This document shows positions 21,329 to 34,921 of a stretch of 64,000 nt of DNA, piece by piece. The DNA is from Nemophila menziesii. Its lineage: Eukaryota > Streptophyta > Magnoliopsida > Boraginales > Hydrophyllaceae. The DNA lies in assembly GCA_029959085.1 (NCBI GenBank), contig JARWIR010000008.1, positions 744,001-808,000 of the forward strand. Reading direction: 5' to 3'. Position 1 is the first letter of the stretch. The number at the start of each line of letters is the position of its first letter. Both the position numbers and the translations under genes were made by a program. Under the pieces are notes generated by a model, which saw nothing but the letters and a program-made list of their open reading frames with translations, was not told where the DNA came from and ran no database searches.

Positions 21329-21870
21329 CTAGGAAACTCTAGATCAAGAATTTCCCTCTTCTTTCATTTCCCTTTTTTTGTTAATACATGTTAGCATATA
21401 ATATGATAATCCAAAGATATTGTGATTAATAAATAAAAATATCATTTATAGATACTTATAGATGTGATTTTTGTGTATAAATTATCTTTCTTAATTATCT
21501 TAGTTGTATAATAGATAGTTATTAATATCATAAAATATATGATATGCATATCATATGTCTCAATACAATAATTATACAATATTAACTAATATTAATTGAC
21601 ATCTAAATATCACAGTAATATAAAGTATGACGTATGTTTTACGTGTTGTGTACATCTGTCTTTCTTAGAGTCGTGTCGTTATCTTCTTATGTGTCACGCA
21701 GTCATGCCTTCTCACCTGTTAAGATTTTTGTGGTCGACACGCGTTGAACATGAGAGATTAAAAACGTTTTGTTGAAATGTAATGGCCAACGATCATTTTT
21801 CCTGTAAAGAAATAAGTCATTAATGTAATGAAACCTAAAGTTCTTCTATCCAGGGGTTTCCTTGGGCTGG

Positions 21871-22571
21871 GGTTCTGGGGCAACGCCCCCGGATATATAT
21901 TTTCGAAAAAGTATAGTAAACTAGGTATATCTTTTCATTTCTGTAGTTATTTAATACTAGTACAACATATATACGTAAATATCAATGTTAAAATACATTT
22001 TATGTAATTAATGTAAATACTAGGAATACTAATTCTTTCTCTATATGTAGCATAAAAAACGATTAGAATAAAAAGAAAAAAAATACTATGTAGCATAGAC
22101 TTCTAGAGAGTTTCGGTGATGGATTAAATTAAAAGAACCAAAATTTAAGAAACACATTAACCATTTTAGACATATGAAAAAAAAATTAAATTTTCATTCA
22201 ATAATTTATTAATTAATTTTAAATTCGTATATAAAATTTAATAATTCACATAAAAGTATCTAAATTCTTATAAAAATACTCAAATAAAAAAACTTACCGA
22301 ATTTTTTAATTTTTATAAAGCAATGAATTGTGGCTGTGAAATAGATCTAAAACTATTTGTAAATTTGATTAAAGTGATGTATGTAGAGATAATAATGTGC
22401 AACTTATAAAAAATAATGTATCAAAAATAGGGTTAAAAAAATTACTAGATTCACAAAAATTTAAAAAAAAAAAGAATTTTGTAATAATAAAAAAATTATT
22501 AATATATAATTTTTTTTTTTTTGAAAAAGTGAGGGGGGCTTGAGCCCCAGGGCCAAGTAAGGTCCGCCAAT
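21871..22571. mobile_element. Non-autonomous Mutator-like element, left end lost, unit 2
   Basis: The right end GGTCCGCCAAT and its GGTACCTAG flank (22572-22580) are kept. The left terminus and left flank are deleted: GGGCTGG passes directly into GGTTCTGGGGCAACGCCCCC. Confidence 0.55.
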
Positions 22572-24662
22572 GGTACCTAGTATGGAAAGTGGCCAAGTTG
22601 AGCATAATAGGTGTTATTAGCTTCATCGTAACAAGATCTGAGTTTGAAATCGAGGTAAAGTTTTAACTGTAAACCATCAAATTTATAACATGGTAACTAC
22701 TTATAACATAACAAGAATGAGTTGGATATGAGAGATCTATCATAATTTGGGAATGGATATAAATCTATGAATAACCACACAAATATCTACAATTACAGAA
22801 CTAGATCTAAAAATAATACAAAATCTATTGCAAGATTAATAAGCATATATGGGTTCCATTTTAAGTTACAAGTATAATAATTTCAAAACTGAATTTCCAC
22901 GGGTTATCGGCATATGAGCTCCAGTTGGATAAATGAAAGAGCAATTTCAGAATTCTTGAAATCGAAATTAGATCTGATAGATTGGAGCAAGTTAAGGGGA
23001 GAGAAGATGAAAAAGATCTTACCAGATGAATCTCAAGAATTTGATGTTATGGATCTCCGTTGTTCTATGGATAGGGAGGCTAGGCAAAGAAGAATTAATT
23101 GGGGCCGGTGGTGCAGTGTTAGAATGATAAGGGTATGGATCGAACAAATTATAAATTGGATATGGATTGAGTTTTAAGTTGTTCATATAGGCAGTCACAA
23201 TCTCTTAGTGCATTGAATAAACAGTGGTATGGTTCAATTTGTTATAAGAGGGGTTCAATTTATTAAAAGATGAAAAATAATTGGGTCAAAAAATTGTAAT
23301 GATATAGAGATTAAAGATTATTGGGCTACCTGTCTTTCTTTGAGATTGATGTTTAATCTTAGTAATCGGGTTATTCATCATAGTCATATTATATTTCAGT
23401 TATTAGAAGTTGAAAGAATTATGATTTCTGAGTTAATTGCACTAATAGTCCCTATATTGCCTTGGGTAGCATGTTTTTCTATAACTAAAAATACCTTGAT
23501 GCATTTTATTCTACAACAGAAAGGAATTTCAAATTATTAAAGTTAATTCCTCTACACATGGACATATATTAATATTTATTATACTTTATATTTTTCAGGT
23601 TTGGCAATATCATAGTATCTACTTGGACAATGTTGAAATTTGTAGCTTAAAAATAATTAAATACTAAACAGTGAGGGAGAATTATAATCTATATTTAAAT
23701 GTGAATTATTTAGGTATCATTGTTAACTTAATAGAGAAAATTCATAATTTTATTCATCCGAGTATATTTGCAAGTAAAAATGATTTTTATATTCATATTC
23801 TTTTCATTTGTATGGAGTAGAGTGGATTTTTTTAATAATAAGAAAACATTATAGCAGACAACCTTTTCACAATAATTTTTTTTCTAAAACAATTGATCAA
23901 AATAAAGGGATGCATGGCTTTGTTCAATGAATTTATTTAAGTGGATTCATATTTTTATTCATAGGAATTTATTTATTTTGATTTGTATTCTTTTTGAAAA
24001 TAAATGACTATAAAGAGATTGTTGTTGAAAGTAACAATTAATATTAATTATTAAGTGATTTTTTTTATTTGTATGGAAGAAATAGAAAAATTATTTATGA
24101 TTTAAATGACTCCATATTGAAAGATAAAAAGAAAACCATAGAAAAGTCATATAAAATTGTTATCTTTCTTAATTTTCCAGGGTATTAGGAGTTGTGAAAA
24201 AACTTTTTATTGAGTAAAAACTTTCACATAGGAAATGGAGAAAAGAAAAAGTAAGAATATAAGTGATTACCTCTCTTTCCATCAAAAAAGTAATGAATGC
24301 TATGAAATTCAAAAGAGAAGAGGTAAAAAGCCCCATGCGTACCACCATCCCCCGCCCGGCAACGTCATGGGTGTAGGGAGTTGGGAATATTCTCCAATTA
24401 ATAATACTATAGAGTAGAACCTCGGTTAGAGATAACCGTCACGACTGAAATATTTTTGTTTAACGAAACTTATTTAGCGTATAATTGTTCTTTTTTATAC
24501 TCTGTGTAAGTTTTGTAATTTTCTATGATTATAATAGTGTAGTTTACTTTAATTGTTTTTTTTGCTTTTGTATATCAATGTCTCTAGTTCTCACACTAGT
24601 GATTTTTATTTTTCTGACAATTTAAAAGGATATTACGTTTATATCACTAGTTTTTTTTAGAA

Positions 24663-25660
24663 ATGACTTTTCCTATCTCGGGAGTTGCTTCATCATTGAA
24701 TGCAAAGGTCTTTCCCGAAGTTAATAAGTTGGAGCCTCTTAATGGTTCCAATTACAATCGTTGGGTACAAAAGATCTTGATCTGTCTTGAACAGTACAAA
24801 CTCGACTTTTCTATAGTCGAAGATCCTCTACTTACAGTGGAAAAAGGAGTTCTTACTAAAGAAGAACCGTCCAAATATCTTTCCCTCAAAGCCATGATCA
24901 ACAGAGCGAACACAATGACTCGGGTCTGAATGTCAAACAATGTCTTGAATCCTATCTTTGATCTCCTTGCTAAAGAAAGGTCAGCAAAGGTCATATGGGA
25001 AACTCTTGAGAATATATACGTGGCTGATGATTCCGGCAAGAAGAAATACGTCACCCGTAATTGGTATGACTTCGAACTTATTGATCACAAGCCTATGACT
25101 ACACAACTTCATGTTTCTGAAAACCTATGTGCGGAGATAATCACTAAAGGCATGAAGATGTGCAAAGTTTTCCAAGGAAATATTCTTCTTGAGAAATTTC
25201 TCCCATCTTGGAGTGAATACCGTACCCATAGCATACACAAAAAGAAGAAAATGACTCTCCAAGAACTCATCAGTTACATGCAAGGCATAGAAGCCAATTA
25301 ACTCAAGGATAAGTCTCTCTCTTTCCCTACTCATTCCGCCATGGCTAACCTTGTAGAAAGTTATGACCAGAGTAAAAAAGACAGATTCAAAGGGAAAGGA
25401 AAACAGCAAGGCTCAAACAAATCTAAATCTGGGTAAACAAGAGCCGCGACAACTCTAACAAACTAGGCGGAGAGTTCAAAACTATTGGTAAGATTCAGAA
25501 ACCTAAGGAAGCTTGTTATTGTTGTGGGAAAAAAGGACAAAAAGCTTTTGAATGTACGTTTAGAGCTGGCCATGGTCCCAAAACAGCCGCAAATCTGACC
25601 GAGACCGAAGAAATAATCATTGTGGTAATGGGCATAATTTGTAGAGAACAAAAGTTAGTA
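24663..25660 (+). pseudogene. Ty1/copia gag remnant, unit 2
   Basis: Counterpart of 10457-11451. The first segment is open 24663-24929 and the second 24930-25301. It lacks the unit-1 extra stop (ETLENIYVADD here) and shares the inherited stops, the frameshift and the knuckle H-to-Q change (CGKKGQKAFEC). The C-terminal frame runs on past EQK because AAGTGA is AAGTTA here. Confidence 0.8.
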
Positions 25661-26443
25661 GATACTCGACACCTAAGCTTCCCTACACTTCTGCGTAAGC
25701 AAAACCCTATTAAAAAAAGATCGATACTATACTAAAAAGGAAATATAATAAGCTAAAAATACTTTGTTAATTCATTTTTTGGTACTTTGTTTGTATTTAT
25801 TTGTAGATGTGATAGGGTCATTACAACTTTAGTATAACATGAAAAATTGGTTCTCTATTCACTTGAATATATTGGAATTATGTGATGACTCAGTAGTACG
25901 GAAAATAAATCTAGAGAGTAGGAACACGATCACATAGTATGAAATTCTTTAATAAAAGTCCAAGGAAATAGACATTTATACATGAGTCTAGTCCTCTGAC
26001 TCATTAAACAGGTCTTGATGGTTGCCATATATATGAAACCTAAACTTCTCTTGGTTTAGATAAGACACAAGACAATGAAGACCACGACACCGAAATTTCC
26101 TTCTTACATCATCTTAATTGTTTGAATGTTTTCAATACGTGTGAAACACTTATAAACCTGAACAAACATTTTAGTTAAAAATTAAAAAATGGATAAACCA
26201 TAAAATAAAATATTTAAAGGGAATCTCTTGGACAAATCCGAACTGAAGACATGTGTTTGTATGAAAAATGTACAAGCATAAATTACTTTAGCTTTTTCTA
26301 TAATTATTGATCAATCCTAAGATACTCTATCTCTAAAAAGGAATTCTTTATAATTGAATTTTTCCTTTAGTTTTACTTATCCATTATTTTCCTACAAATA
26401 TCATCCCTCACACTTTTATTCATTTTGTAAAACTTTTAAAAAG

Positions 26444-26596
26444 TCAATCAATTGCAAACACTTTGACCTCTGTGTACATAAAGTGACCATCTACCTGAAT
26501 GATATTATTTTTATGAACAAATTTCAACCACTTGATATTTTTGTCTAGGTCAAATTTTTTTAACCTCCATACCATGTATGCACCTGATATTAATAT
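26444..26596 (-). pseudogene. Possible F-box-associated fragment, unit 2
   Basis: Counterpart of 12234-12386 with AYMVWRLKKFDLDKNIKWLK. Conservative changes and an open frame agree with a genuine coding origin. Confidence 0.35.
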
Positions 26597-27096
26597 AGAA
26601 ACACATTACATCTATATCAATAATCTATAATTCAAGAAAATTAGAACCTACATGTCATACCTTTACACCATATCCTCATGCAATGAAGCATGAAAGACTG
26701 TCTTCAATCACTACATTGTTAACAGTTCATGTACTTGTTCATGATACTTTATTTAATCTTCAATGTACTATATATGCTATTTACGAATTCAAGGTTAAAA
26801 GTTGAGGTCATATATATGTAACACTATATTTTGTAGAAAAAGTGTAAAATACCCTCACATCTTGAACCACCATATACTCTATATCTAGTAAGTCCAAAAT
26901 TGTTCTATGAATCTAAGTTTCTTTAGATATAAATTGTCAATTACTTTATGCCCCAATTCTTCTGATAAATATCCATTACATTGATGATTAAACTCTCCGA
27001 ATTTAGAAAGATTTAAACTATTTATAGAAAAATACTTCATTGAAGATCTCAATATCCTCAGGAAACCAAGGCTTGATTTACAAACAATAAAAACAA

Positions 27097-27366
27097 TGTT
27101 AGAATTAGGATCGCTGAATAATATATATAATAAGAAACGAGAAACAAATATACATGGAAAACCCACATAGGGAAAATCCACGGGAAAAGGAGAAGATTAT
27201 ATTATAGAGGATTGATTACAAAGGAGAGTCTAATAGCTCTTGCCAAGTGAACGGGTTAACCAATAACATATACAATACAATGTATATATAGGTAAATAGA
27301 GATACTTGGGTTTATAACTAAATGGGCCAGACCTTACAAAGATGAATTTGAGTCATAAGTCTAACA
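27097..27366 (-). mobile_element. 270-bp copia-type LTR, unit 2
   Basis: Counterpart of 12887-13156, same length and termini. Confidence 0.7.
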
Positions 27367-27416
27367 ATCTTTACCTTGACACAAATTCGGTAAATCGGGC
27401 CCAAAAAAACTACAAA

Positions 27417-28190
27417 TATCTCCACCTCGAAAAAACATCTCCATCTTGACGAATAATCCGCAAGGGAGTCAAGACACAAATTTGCTAAATGAGGCTAAAA
27501 AACTGAAAATATCTCCATTTCGCAAAAATATATCCATCTTGACAAAGAACCCACTAGGGAGTCAAGACACAAATTTGGTAATCGGTGAAAAAAAAACATA
27601 AAATATCTCCACCTCGAAAAAAATATCTCAATCTTGACGAATAATCCGTTGGGGAGTCAAGATATAAATCATCAATCTTCAAATATATCTCTCCTCCTCA
27701 TCAAAGAAGCCTCGAAGGGTTGAATAAGCCTCTAAAGGCTGAATAAGTCTCGAATGATAGAATATGAAAGATAGAATACGAAAGGCAGGATAAGCCTTGA
27801 AGGGAAATCTTGACGAAGAATCCTCTAGGGAGTCAAGAAATAAATCAACAGTCTCCAAATATTTTTCCCCTTCTTCGGAAAAGTCTCAAAGGGATGAATA
27901 AGCCTCGGAAAGGCTGAATAAGTCGCAAAGGACTAAATAAGTCTCGAAGGACTGAATAAGTCACGAAGGGAAACCTTTACGAAGAATTCGCTAGGGTGTC
28001 AAGAAATAATTACCAATCTTCAAATATCTCTCATCCTCTTCAAAAAAGTCTCAAAGGGTTGAATAGGTCACGAAGATCATAATGAGTCTCGAAGGAATGA
28101 ATAAGCCTCGAAGGGCTGAATAAGCCTTATAAGGATTGGATAAGTCTCGAAGGACTAAATAAGTCTCGAAGGGATGAATATGATAATGAA
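27417..28190. repeat. ~95-bp tandem repeat plus ~20-bp minisatellite, unit 2
   Basis: Counterpart of 13207-13995: 95-bp repeats start at 27417, 27511 and 27605, and the minisatellite covers about 27700-28190. Confidence 0.82.
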
Positions 28191-28400
28191 AGAGAGGTTA
28201 TAGGGAAAATAATATTCTAAAAGGTTTAAATAATAATACACATAACATGAGTATCTATAGGGAAGTCAGGGAACTAAAGGTCATTAATATAATGGGTCAG
28301 ACCCTACAAAGAAGAATTGGGTCATATATCTCAAACAATTAATCGAAAATCAATCTCCACCTTGACCCACATTCGGTAAGTAAAACCCAAAAAACCTGAC
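28191..28400 (-). mobile_element. Second LTR-like end, unit 2
   Basis: Counterpart of 13996-14230; the LTR edge is at 28337. Confidence 0.48.
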
Positions 28401-29861
28401 GTATTTCCACCTCAAAATATATCTCCACCTTGAAAAATATTTTCATCTTAGAAGGATATTCCAAATCAATCTGATTTGTCATATCATCAAAGGTTTTCAA
28501 ATACTAAAGTGTGCTCAATATCCACTTTTTTCATTCTGTCTGAACCTGGGTGGTATGATATCGAAAAAACTCCAATATAGATTTCTTCCAGATCTGTATG
28601 CATAAGTATAACATCCCGTGTCTTAACTTGCAAAAACAAAAGTCTTATATTGCAATTATCCAACAATTATCATGATTAAGAGCAACATATCAGCACAATA
28701 CCAAAAACAACAAGCTACACAAAAAAATGGAGAAACTAACCTCAATATGGACTTAGAACGTCGAGAATCTTAACAAACACCTTGATCCATGCAGTCAAAA
28801 GTCAAAAATAGTCTTAATCAATTAATCCAACATTGACAAGTAAAAATTGTTGGCACATGCCACGACAAATATATTGTATTGTGGTCGAATAGAGATATTT
28901 CAAATTTTGCAATGTAAATAACAACAAAAGAATAAAGTTCTACAAGAAAATGAAAAAAACTCAAAATTTGGATACATAGACCTTAAATAACGGATTCCGG
29001 ATGCTGGAAAACCTTCAAAATACCTCTGGTCAACTCAGACAACAAATAGGATAACTCCGAGCAACGTAATCAAAGAACAATATGAGAAAAACTAAACGAA
29101 ATTCGGTGAAACCGAATTCAAAAAGGGATCCAAGATGAAAAAAAACCTTCGGTTATGTTAGTCCGGGAAAAGGTCAACAACAGTCAACGGTCAACGATAT
29201 GTGATGGCGGGCTATGGTCAGTAGCTTTAAAGATAATTCAAAATATATAGATATATATATATATATATACACTAATTAATATAATCATTAATTAACTTAT
29301 ATAAATCTACATTATAAAGTAGAATTTTCATCTATGGTCTAAAATATTTAACATAAGTGGTGGCCAAAATCATTTCTGACCCCACAATCATTAAGACCAA
29401 TAATTAATACCTATCACTTAATAAAGAAAATTATCATTCTCATTCTTAAATTAATTTCTACTACTTAATAAAAATATTGCCATTCTCACCAAAAAATTTA
29501 TATTATAATATAAATCTATATAATAAGGGAGAATAAAATCGTTTTGGCCTATTAATTTTTATACAAATCCTACAATGGCCATTATTATCACCGTTGGAAG
29601 CCTTTTACCATATTAGAAATGATGCGCTTACCTTATTAAATGAGCAATTTGATGTTATACTCCATTTTTTGCCCCTTTTGGAAAACATGCATTGCTAGTT
29701 ACATATCTGAACATGATTTTCTAGTATATGTACTTTTGAGGCACCTTTAAGTATAAACATCTTAGTTGCTTAGTGTTGTTTTTCCTAGATTAGTTGATAG
29801 ATATGGATATGGTGATCATAGTTCATATCTTTATTTGAATTAAGTATTCATTTGGTAAAGT

Positions 29862-30080
29862 TGTTGGTGTGAGAAATTTGGTCTTACACATCATTTTTTG
29901 AATTATTTTGAAGTAAATATCATTTGGTGTAACTAATGGAGTAAGCATTTTGTCTTACACTGCATTTTTTTAATTACTTTGCAGTAAATGAGCAATTTGG
30001 TCTTACACTGTATTTTTTAATAGTTTTGCAGTATATATCCATTTGGGACAACTGGGAGTGAGCAATCTGGTCTTACACTG
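29862..30080 (+). repeat. Short degenerate tandem repeat, unit 3
   Basis: Counterpart of 695-920 with four imperfect copies and small indels. Confidence 0.8.
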
Positions 30081-30493
30081 TTGGAAGTGATGCGATGTAA
30101 ATATCGATTATCTAATTTAACCGTTGGAATCCTTTTACTGTATGAGAAGTTATTTTAGTGCCGGTGGTATCAATAATTGGTGGGGGCAAAGATGGGATAA
30201 ATAAACAGATAAATAAGAATATTAATAAAGGACACACCCTCTACTACCACGAGAAACCCACTACAAGTATTATAGATTGTTGGTAAGTTTAGTTGGTAAG
30301 TAAAAGTTCGTTCGCAGGTTTTGATCCATTAGATCTACCTATGTATATAAAGAAGTGTAGGGTAATTTACTTGTCAAATAAAATACAATTAAAAGATATA
30401 ATATTTATTTTGTTTTTAGATCTGGAATATAATAATGCAAATAAATAAATACTAAAAGAATGGAGATGAGAAATATAGATTAGTGTTGCTAGC

Positions 30494-31499
30494 ATGCACT
30501 TATCCACGACCGCTGGTTCGTGGGACAAGAAGCAGGCTTAGCTGGAGGGGCTGTCCATGCGCGAAAAGGAGCAGTTATCGGCGCTGAATGAAGGCTGGAG
30601 AAAATGGCGGGGAGGCTGGGGACCTTGCTGCAGCTTCGGAGCAGCTACTGGATTCTCGAAATGGGCCTGCTGAATTTGGTGCAACAACAATTCAAGACTG
30701 GATTGCAGGCCACCTCTCGTGTAAGGCCCATATTGAAGGCGTGGAGTGGCCATTCGTCTTCATCTCCGCACTTTGGGTAATTTGGATCAAACATAACAAT
30801 ATCATCTTTAATGAAGTTGAGATTTTACCGCATATGCCTAAGCTTAAAAAGGAAATTATGTCAATGGCTAATAACTCTATACTAGCTTGGGGTAAGTGCT
30901 TCGATGGGGGGCATTATTGAATATATTTGTTAATTGGGTTAAGCCAAGTGATGGAGTCAAATTAAACATTGATGGAAGCTTCATTACTGAAAAGGAGATG
31001 GCCGGTATTGGTGGCATCTTGAGGGACAGATATGGATCGTGTATTGCTGGGTTTATGGGACCTTCTCTCGTTGATTCTCCATTCATTTCAGAACTTTTTT
31101 CATTACTTTTGGTCTTAGATGGGCTACTTGCAATGGTTATGTCGAAATGATTAACGAAACAGATTCGAAGGAACTCCACGCCCTAGTGAAGGGCGGTGGG
31201 AGTTCAACTCACTATGAGAGGGGCTCGGGGAAGTTCCACGTGCTAGTGAAGGGCGGTGGGAACTTAGGTAGCCGCCATGTTTCAATTATAGGAGAATGTT
31301 GTGCAATCTTGAAGAGACATCCAAAGCTCGAGTTATGTCATGTGTTCCGGGAACCTAACCTTTGCGTGGATAAACTAGCAAAAGAAGGTGCAAGGATGCA
31401 TTCTCAGCCTATTGTTTTACGGATCCCCCTGATTATCTGTGGAACTATATTACGAGAGATAGAAGTGAGTGCGTGACTGCAAGAGTCGTACTAGATTAA
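30494..31499 (+). pseudogene. LINE RNase H remnant, unit 3
   Basis: Same architecture as unit 1 with more frameshifts. There is an extra G near 30908, a missing T near 31108 (after the ELFSLL stretch) and another missing T near 31416. The upstream linker frame (30588-30920) includes ALWVIWIKHNNIIFN. The DGSF, ETDS and LAKEG motifs survive in separate frames. Confidence 0.8.
31175..31261 (+). repeat. 60-bp in-frame tandem duplication, unit 3
   Basis: Same duplication as in unit 1; one copy reads CCCTAGTG and the other TGCTAGTG. Confidence 0.88.
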
Positions 31500-31975
31500 T
31501 AAGAACTCGTGTTCTAATTGTAATGCTTTTTTCTTAACGACTCTTTTATGAGTCTCCTATGTATGCAAAAAAAAAATCTTAATTTAATTTATTAAAAAAT
31601 GGTTTATAGTCACACTTATAAAGTTTAATTAAGATTTCAAACAAGGTATTTTAGATACAATCTCTTAACTAAATAAATTCTATTCAACGGTTGATTCCAC
31701 ATTCAATACTTCTCATTTAAAAAAACAAACGATACCTTAATGTGTGATGGGTATATGATAATGGAGTTACGAATAGAATGTCAAGCCTTACTGAATTTTA
31801 TATTTTTTCTTTATATAATTTACAATAACTATAAATTTTATTATTATAGCAATTTTAATTCCACAAATAGTAATATCAATTTCATTGATCTACTCCCTAT
31901 GGTGTTACACATTCACATTATATTAGGAATTATATTTAATTTATAATAAACTAATTTAGTTTTACGAGCAAATAC

Positions 31976-32034
31976 CACCATCACCACCCAACTCATATAC
32001 ATATTCACCACCATCACCACCACCACATCCACCA
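31976..32034 (+). repeat. CAC/ACC microsatellite, unit 3
   Basis: Counterpart of 2809-2872, a few triplets shorter. Confidence 0.8.
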
Positions 32035-32661
32035 TAATTTACGAACATATATACACATTCCACTACCAATTACACCATCATCAAACTGCCACCACACACA
32101 CTACTATCCTTCTAACTAGGGGTGTGCATGGGTCCAAAATCTGCAGGATTTGGCAAAGTCTAATCCGGACCCATCTAGAGGCGGTTTTTTTTGTATGACC
32201 TGATCTATAAGGTTTTTGGCGGGTTCTCGTAGACGGGTTTTGGCAGGTGACTTGAATCGGATTCAGGTCGAACGAGTCTATACTAATTACCTACATAGTT
32301 TTTGTAAATCTAAAAAAAAATCTAAAAAAATTCTAGCGTTATTGTAGCTTTCTAGATTGGTGATTTTAGCCCAAAGTTCTTATGTTTTGTTCTTGATCAA
32401 ATCCAAAAAAAAAAAATCATGGATAAATTTACAAATTTTCTCATATCAACTAAATATGGTGTATGATTTAGCCAAAGTTATTTATGAGGTAGAATAGCTT
32501 ACTGTGTAGAACAAAAAGAAAAAAACATACTAAATAACTAATGGAAGACTTTTATAGAGATGGTCTCTCAATTCTAATAGAAAAAAAATGCCATGACTGT
32601 TATTGTCACTGGGCTAAACATATGGCATTGTTTCGATTTCTCATCCATTTTCTTTATAAAA

Positions 32662-33149
32662 TCTATATAATAAAGAACAATTCAACCATATGTCCATTTT
32701 AACTCTCAAAATCTCCCTCTTCTTCTAATAATTTCTCCATTCTTCTCATTTTTTCATTTACAAATTCATTTACGTACGAAAACAATATATACACTTAGAC
32801 GAATGATAAAATTCATATCTTCACACTAGCATTGAAAAAAACAAAAAATAAATATCTTAACACTTAGCTTTCCACCAAACCGCTCTTCTGAACAAGAAAA
32901 CCGCCGCCACACTAGGACCATTCTCCACCATCATTTGCCCGACTTGGCGAAGAACCTAAATAAAGATAAATTTTTTTTTATCATTGAAAATCATAAAACT
33001 CATCTCTTCACACTTGGAACAAAAAACAAAGGGAAATATCTTCACACTCACCTTCCCACCAAGCTGTTATCCTACACAAGAAAACCGTCACCACTCGGAG
33101 ACCATTTTCCACCATCATCAACCGGCTTGGCAAAGAGTCGAAATCAAGG
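32662..33149 (+). mobile_element. Helitron-like 5' end, unit 3
   Basis: Counterpart of 3498-3978 with both modules. A reading frame across the modules (32935-33189) shows no known domain. Confidence 0.45.
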
Positions 33150-33799
33150 TAAAAAAATAATTTTTGCCATTGAAACTCTAAAGAATTGAATTATTTTTAA
33201 CCTAATCTCATTACTTTTACAAATTTTTAGAATTATCTAATTTAATTAAAATTACAATTGTTGTTTAATTAAATTTATTATACAAATTCAGCAATGGGCA
33301 TTATTATGACAGTGGAAGCACGATAAAATCTTGCAATTCATTAAATTGTTGTAAATTTGTATTAATTTGATTGATTAAATGATTTCATAATGCTTTTGGG
33401 TTTTTGTCGTACTTCAAGTTGCAGTAGTTTTCAGACTGACAAATCTATTTACTGGATATTGAGTGTTATGATGGATAATAGTTAATATTGGGAAATGATG
33501 AGATATAACATTCATTAGATTACTTGAAGAGGAAAAGGAGAATTATTTATTTAACTACGTGTTTAGTGGAGCTTAGATGTAATGTATAACTTCTTATAGT
33601 TATGATGAATTCACATTATATTAATTATGCTTGAGAATTATTCACAAGAAACTATTTTGAAGAGCCAAGGTAATATGATATTTTCCAAGGATGGGGGAAC
33701 ATCATGATGAATATATTCGATGAGTTGGAGTTATTTTCTACCAGACCCAAAGATCATAAACTCCTACTTAACAATACTAAATGTAGTTCCTTTGTACAG

Positions 33800-33892
33800 G
33801 TTCTCAAAATTTAATCAACTCAGATAATAATATATATCATTCTGCTTTGAAAAGTCAAATTTCCACTATTGCTCAAACTTTTCAGCTACCAG
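33800..33892 (+). pseudogene. Possible captured exon in extra block
   Basis: TTTGTACAG|GTTCTCAAAATT...CAGCTACCAG|GTAATTAC gives an open 93-nt stretch with acceptor and donor signals. It reads SQNLINSDNNIYHSALKSQI and beyond. I do not recognise the protein. The LINE at 33922 is inserted just inside the following intron. Confidence 0.3.
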
Positions 33893-33921
33893 GTAATTAC
33901 ATTTCCAACTGGCATGCTTTT

Positions 33922-34906
33922 TTTTTTTTTTTTTGGACATTTGGAGGTGCCTTGGCACCGAATCATAACTAAGACTATCAACCTATTCCTAATTTTCCAA
34001 ACCTAGATGACAAGTCGAAAATGCTAAGTGAATTTCGACGAAAAAATGTTGCCCCGTGTCTAGCTTCCTTTGCAAGCTTGTCCGCCTTGCTGTTGAGCTT
34101 CCTATTGATGTGGTGGAACGTGATCTGCCCGAGCTCCTCAGCATTGTGGATAATCTTACGCAGGATGGGTTGGATATTCCAACGTGCTGCTGACACCTGC
34201 TTCGTACCTTGAATAACCTCAAGGTTATCTGAGTAGATTACGATTTTTTTCCTTGGAAAATTTGCGCCTAATTGCGTAGCTTTAAGAACCGCGTTTGCTT
34301 CACCTTCCAAGGCCTAATTACAATCAAGGTTGTAGCTGTGTTCAAAAGATGTATTACTATTGTTGTTCACTCCGATTATTGCTACCCCCGTAGGTTCCCA
34401 TTTGTTGTTAAACGACGCATCACAAAAGAACGACAAATCTTGGTTTTGCTCCTCCCTGTTCGTGTCAGCGTTCTCTTCCCCTGTTTTCTTGAAACCTTTG
34501 TAATTATCTGTTGTCCAGTTAATTCCGTGAATTTCTTGCATTAATTTTTTTGATGCAATATTGATTCCTGTGCCACATACTGTAACCCCCTCGTGTATAG
34601 CTTTCATTTTTGCTTTCCAAATGTTCCACAGGTTAATCATAATAAAGTCTCGTACTACATTTTCTTCCCATTCTCCCTTCGAAAAACTTTGAATGATCTT
34701 CAGGAACCAATTCTCTATATTTCCCTCCCAAATGTCTTGGATCTTTATTTGAAGGATTGATCCAGCCCAGATGTCTTTACACATGTTGCAATGGAGGAGT
34801 AGATGCTCTACATCCTCAGTACTATGGTTACACCATAAACAGTTTGAAGCATCCGCACATTTCCTTTTATATAAATTGTCTCAAGTTATTTATGTGGAGA
34901 TTAGTA
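33922..34906 (-). mobile_element. 5'-truncated LINE insertion (zinc-binding RT domain + RNase H)
   Basis: A 985-bp non-LTR insertion flanked by a perfect 15-bp target duplication AACTGGCATGCTTTT (33907-33921 and 34907-34921). A T-run at its left edge (to 33934) is the poly(A) tail in minus orientation. Minus-strand coding starts with a zf-RVT-like CLWCNHSTEDVEHLLLHC (about 34850-34795). It continues as an open frame (34784-34314: IWEGNIENWF, LWNIWKAKMKAI, FFCDASFNNKWEP). After one stop the RNase H domain follows (34310-33978: EGEANAVLKATQL, VIYSDNLEVIQG, HHINRKLNSKADKLAKEA). Reverse transcription stopped early, so endonuclease and RT are absent. It is the least decayed retroelement in the window. 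Confidence 0.92.
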
Positions 34907-34921
34907 AACTGGCATGCTTTT

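Larger units (their letters stand above)
14956..29143 (+). repeat. Array unit 2 (near full-length)
   Basis: This copy is 14,188 bp and colinear with unit 1 throughout. It lacks the unit-1 MITE (empty site at 23570-23578), the 7000-7306 segment (junction near 21766), about 135 bp beside the B3 exon (junction near 20952) and the left end of the Mutator-like element (near 21871). Its AT-rich stretches (for example 14956-15650, 15885-16285, 17295-17765, 18925-19400, 19690-20415, 21330-21865, 22585-23570, 23580-24660, 25700-26440, 26600-27095 and 28400-29143) hold no recognisable gene. Confidence 0.95.

Noticed and set aside
22914..23177. 87-residue open frame as a real gene
   Set aside because: It is interrupted in unit 1 and shifted in unit 3, and no domain is recognisable; kept only as an unrecognised frame.
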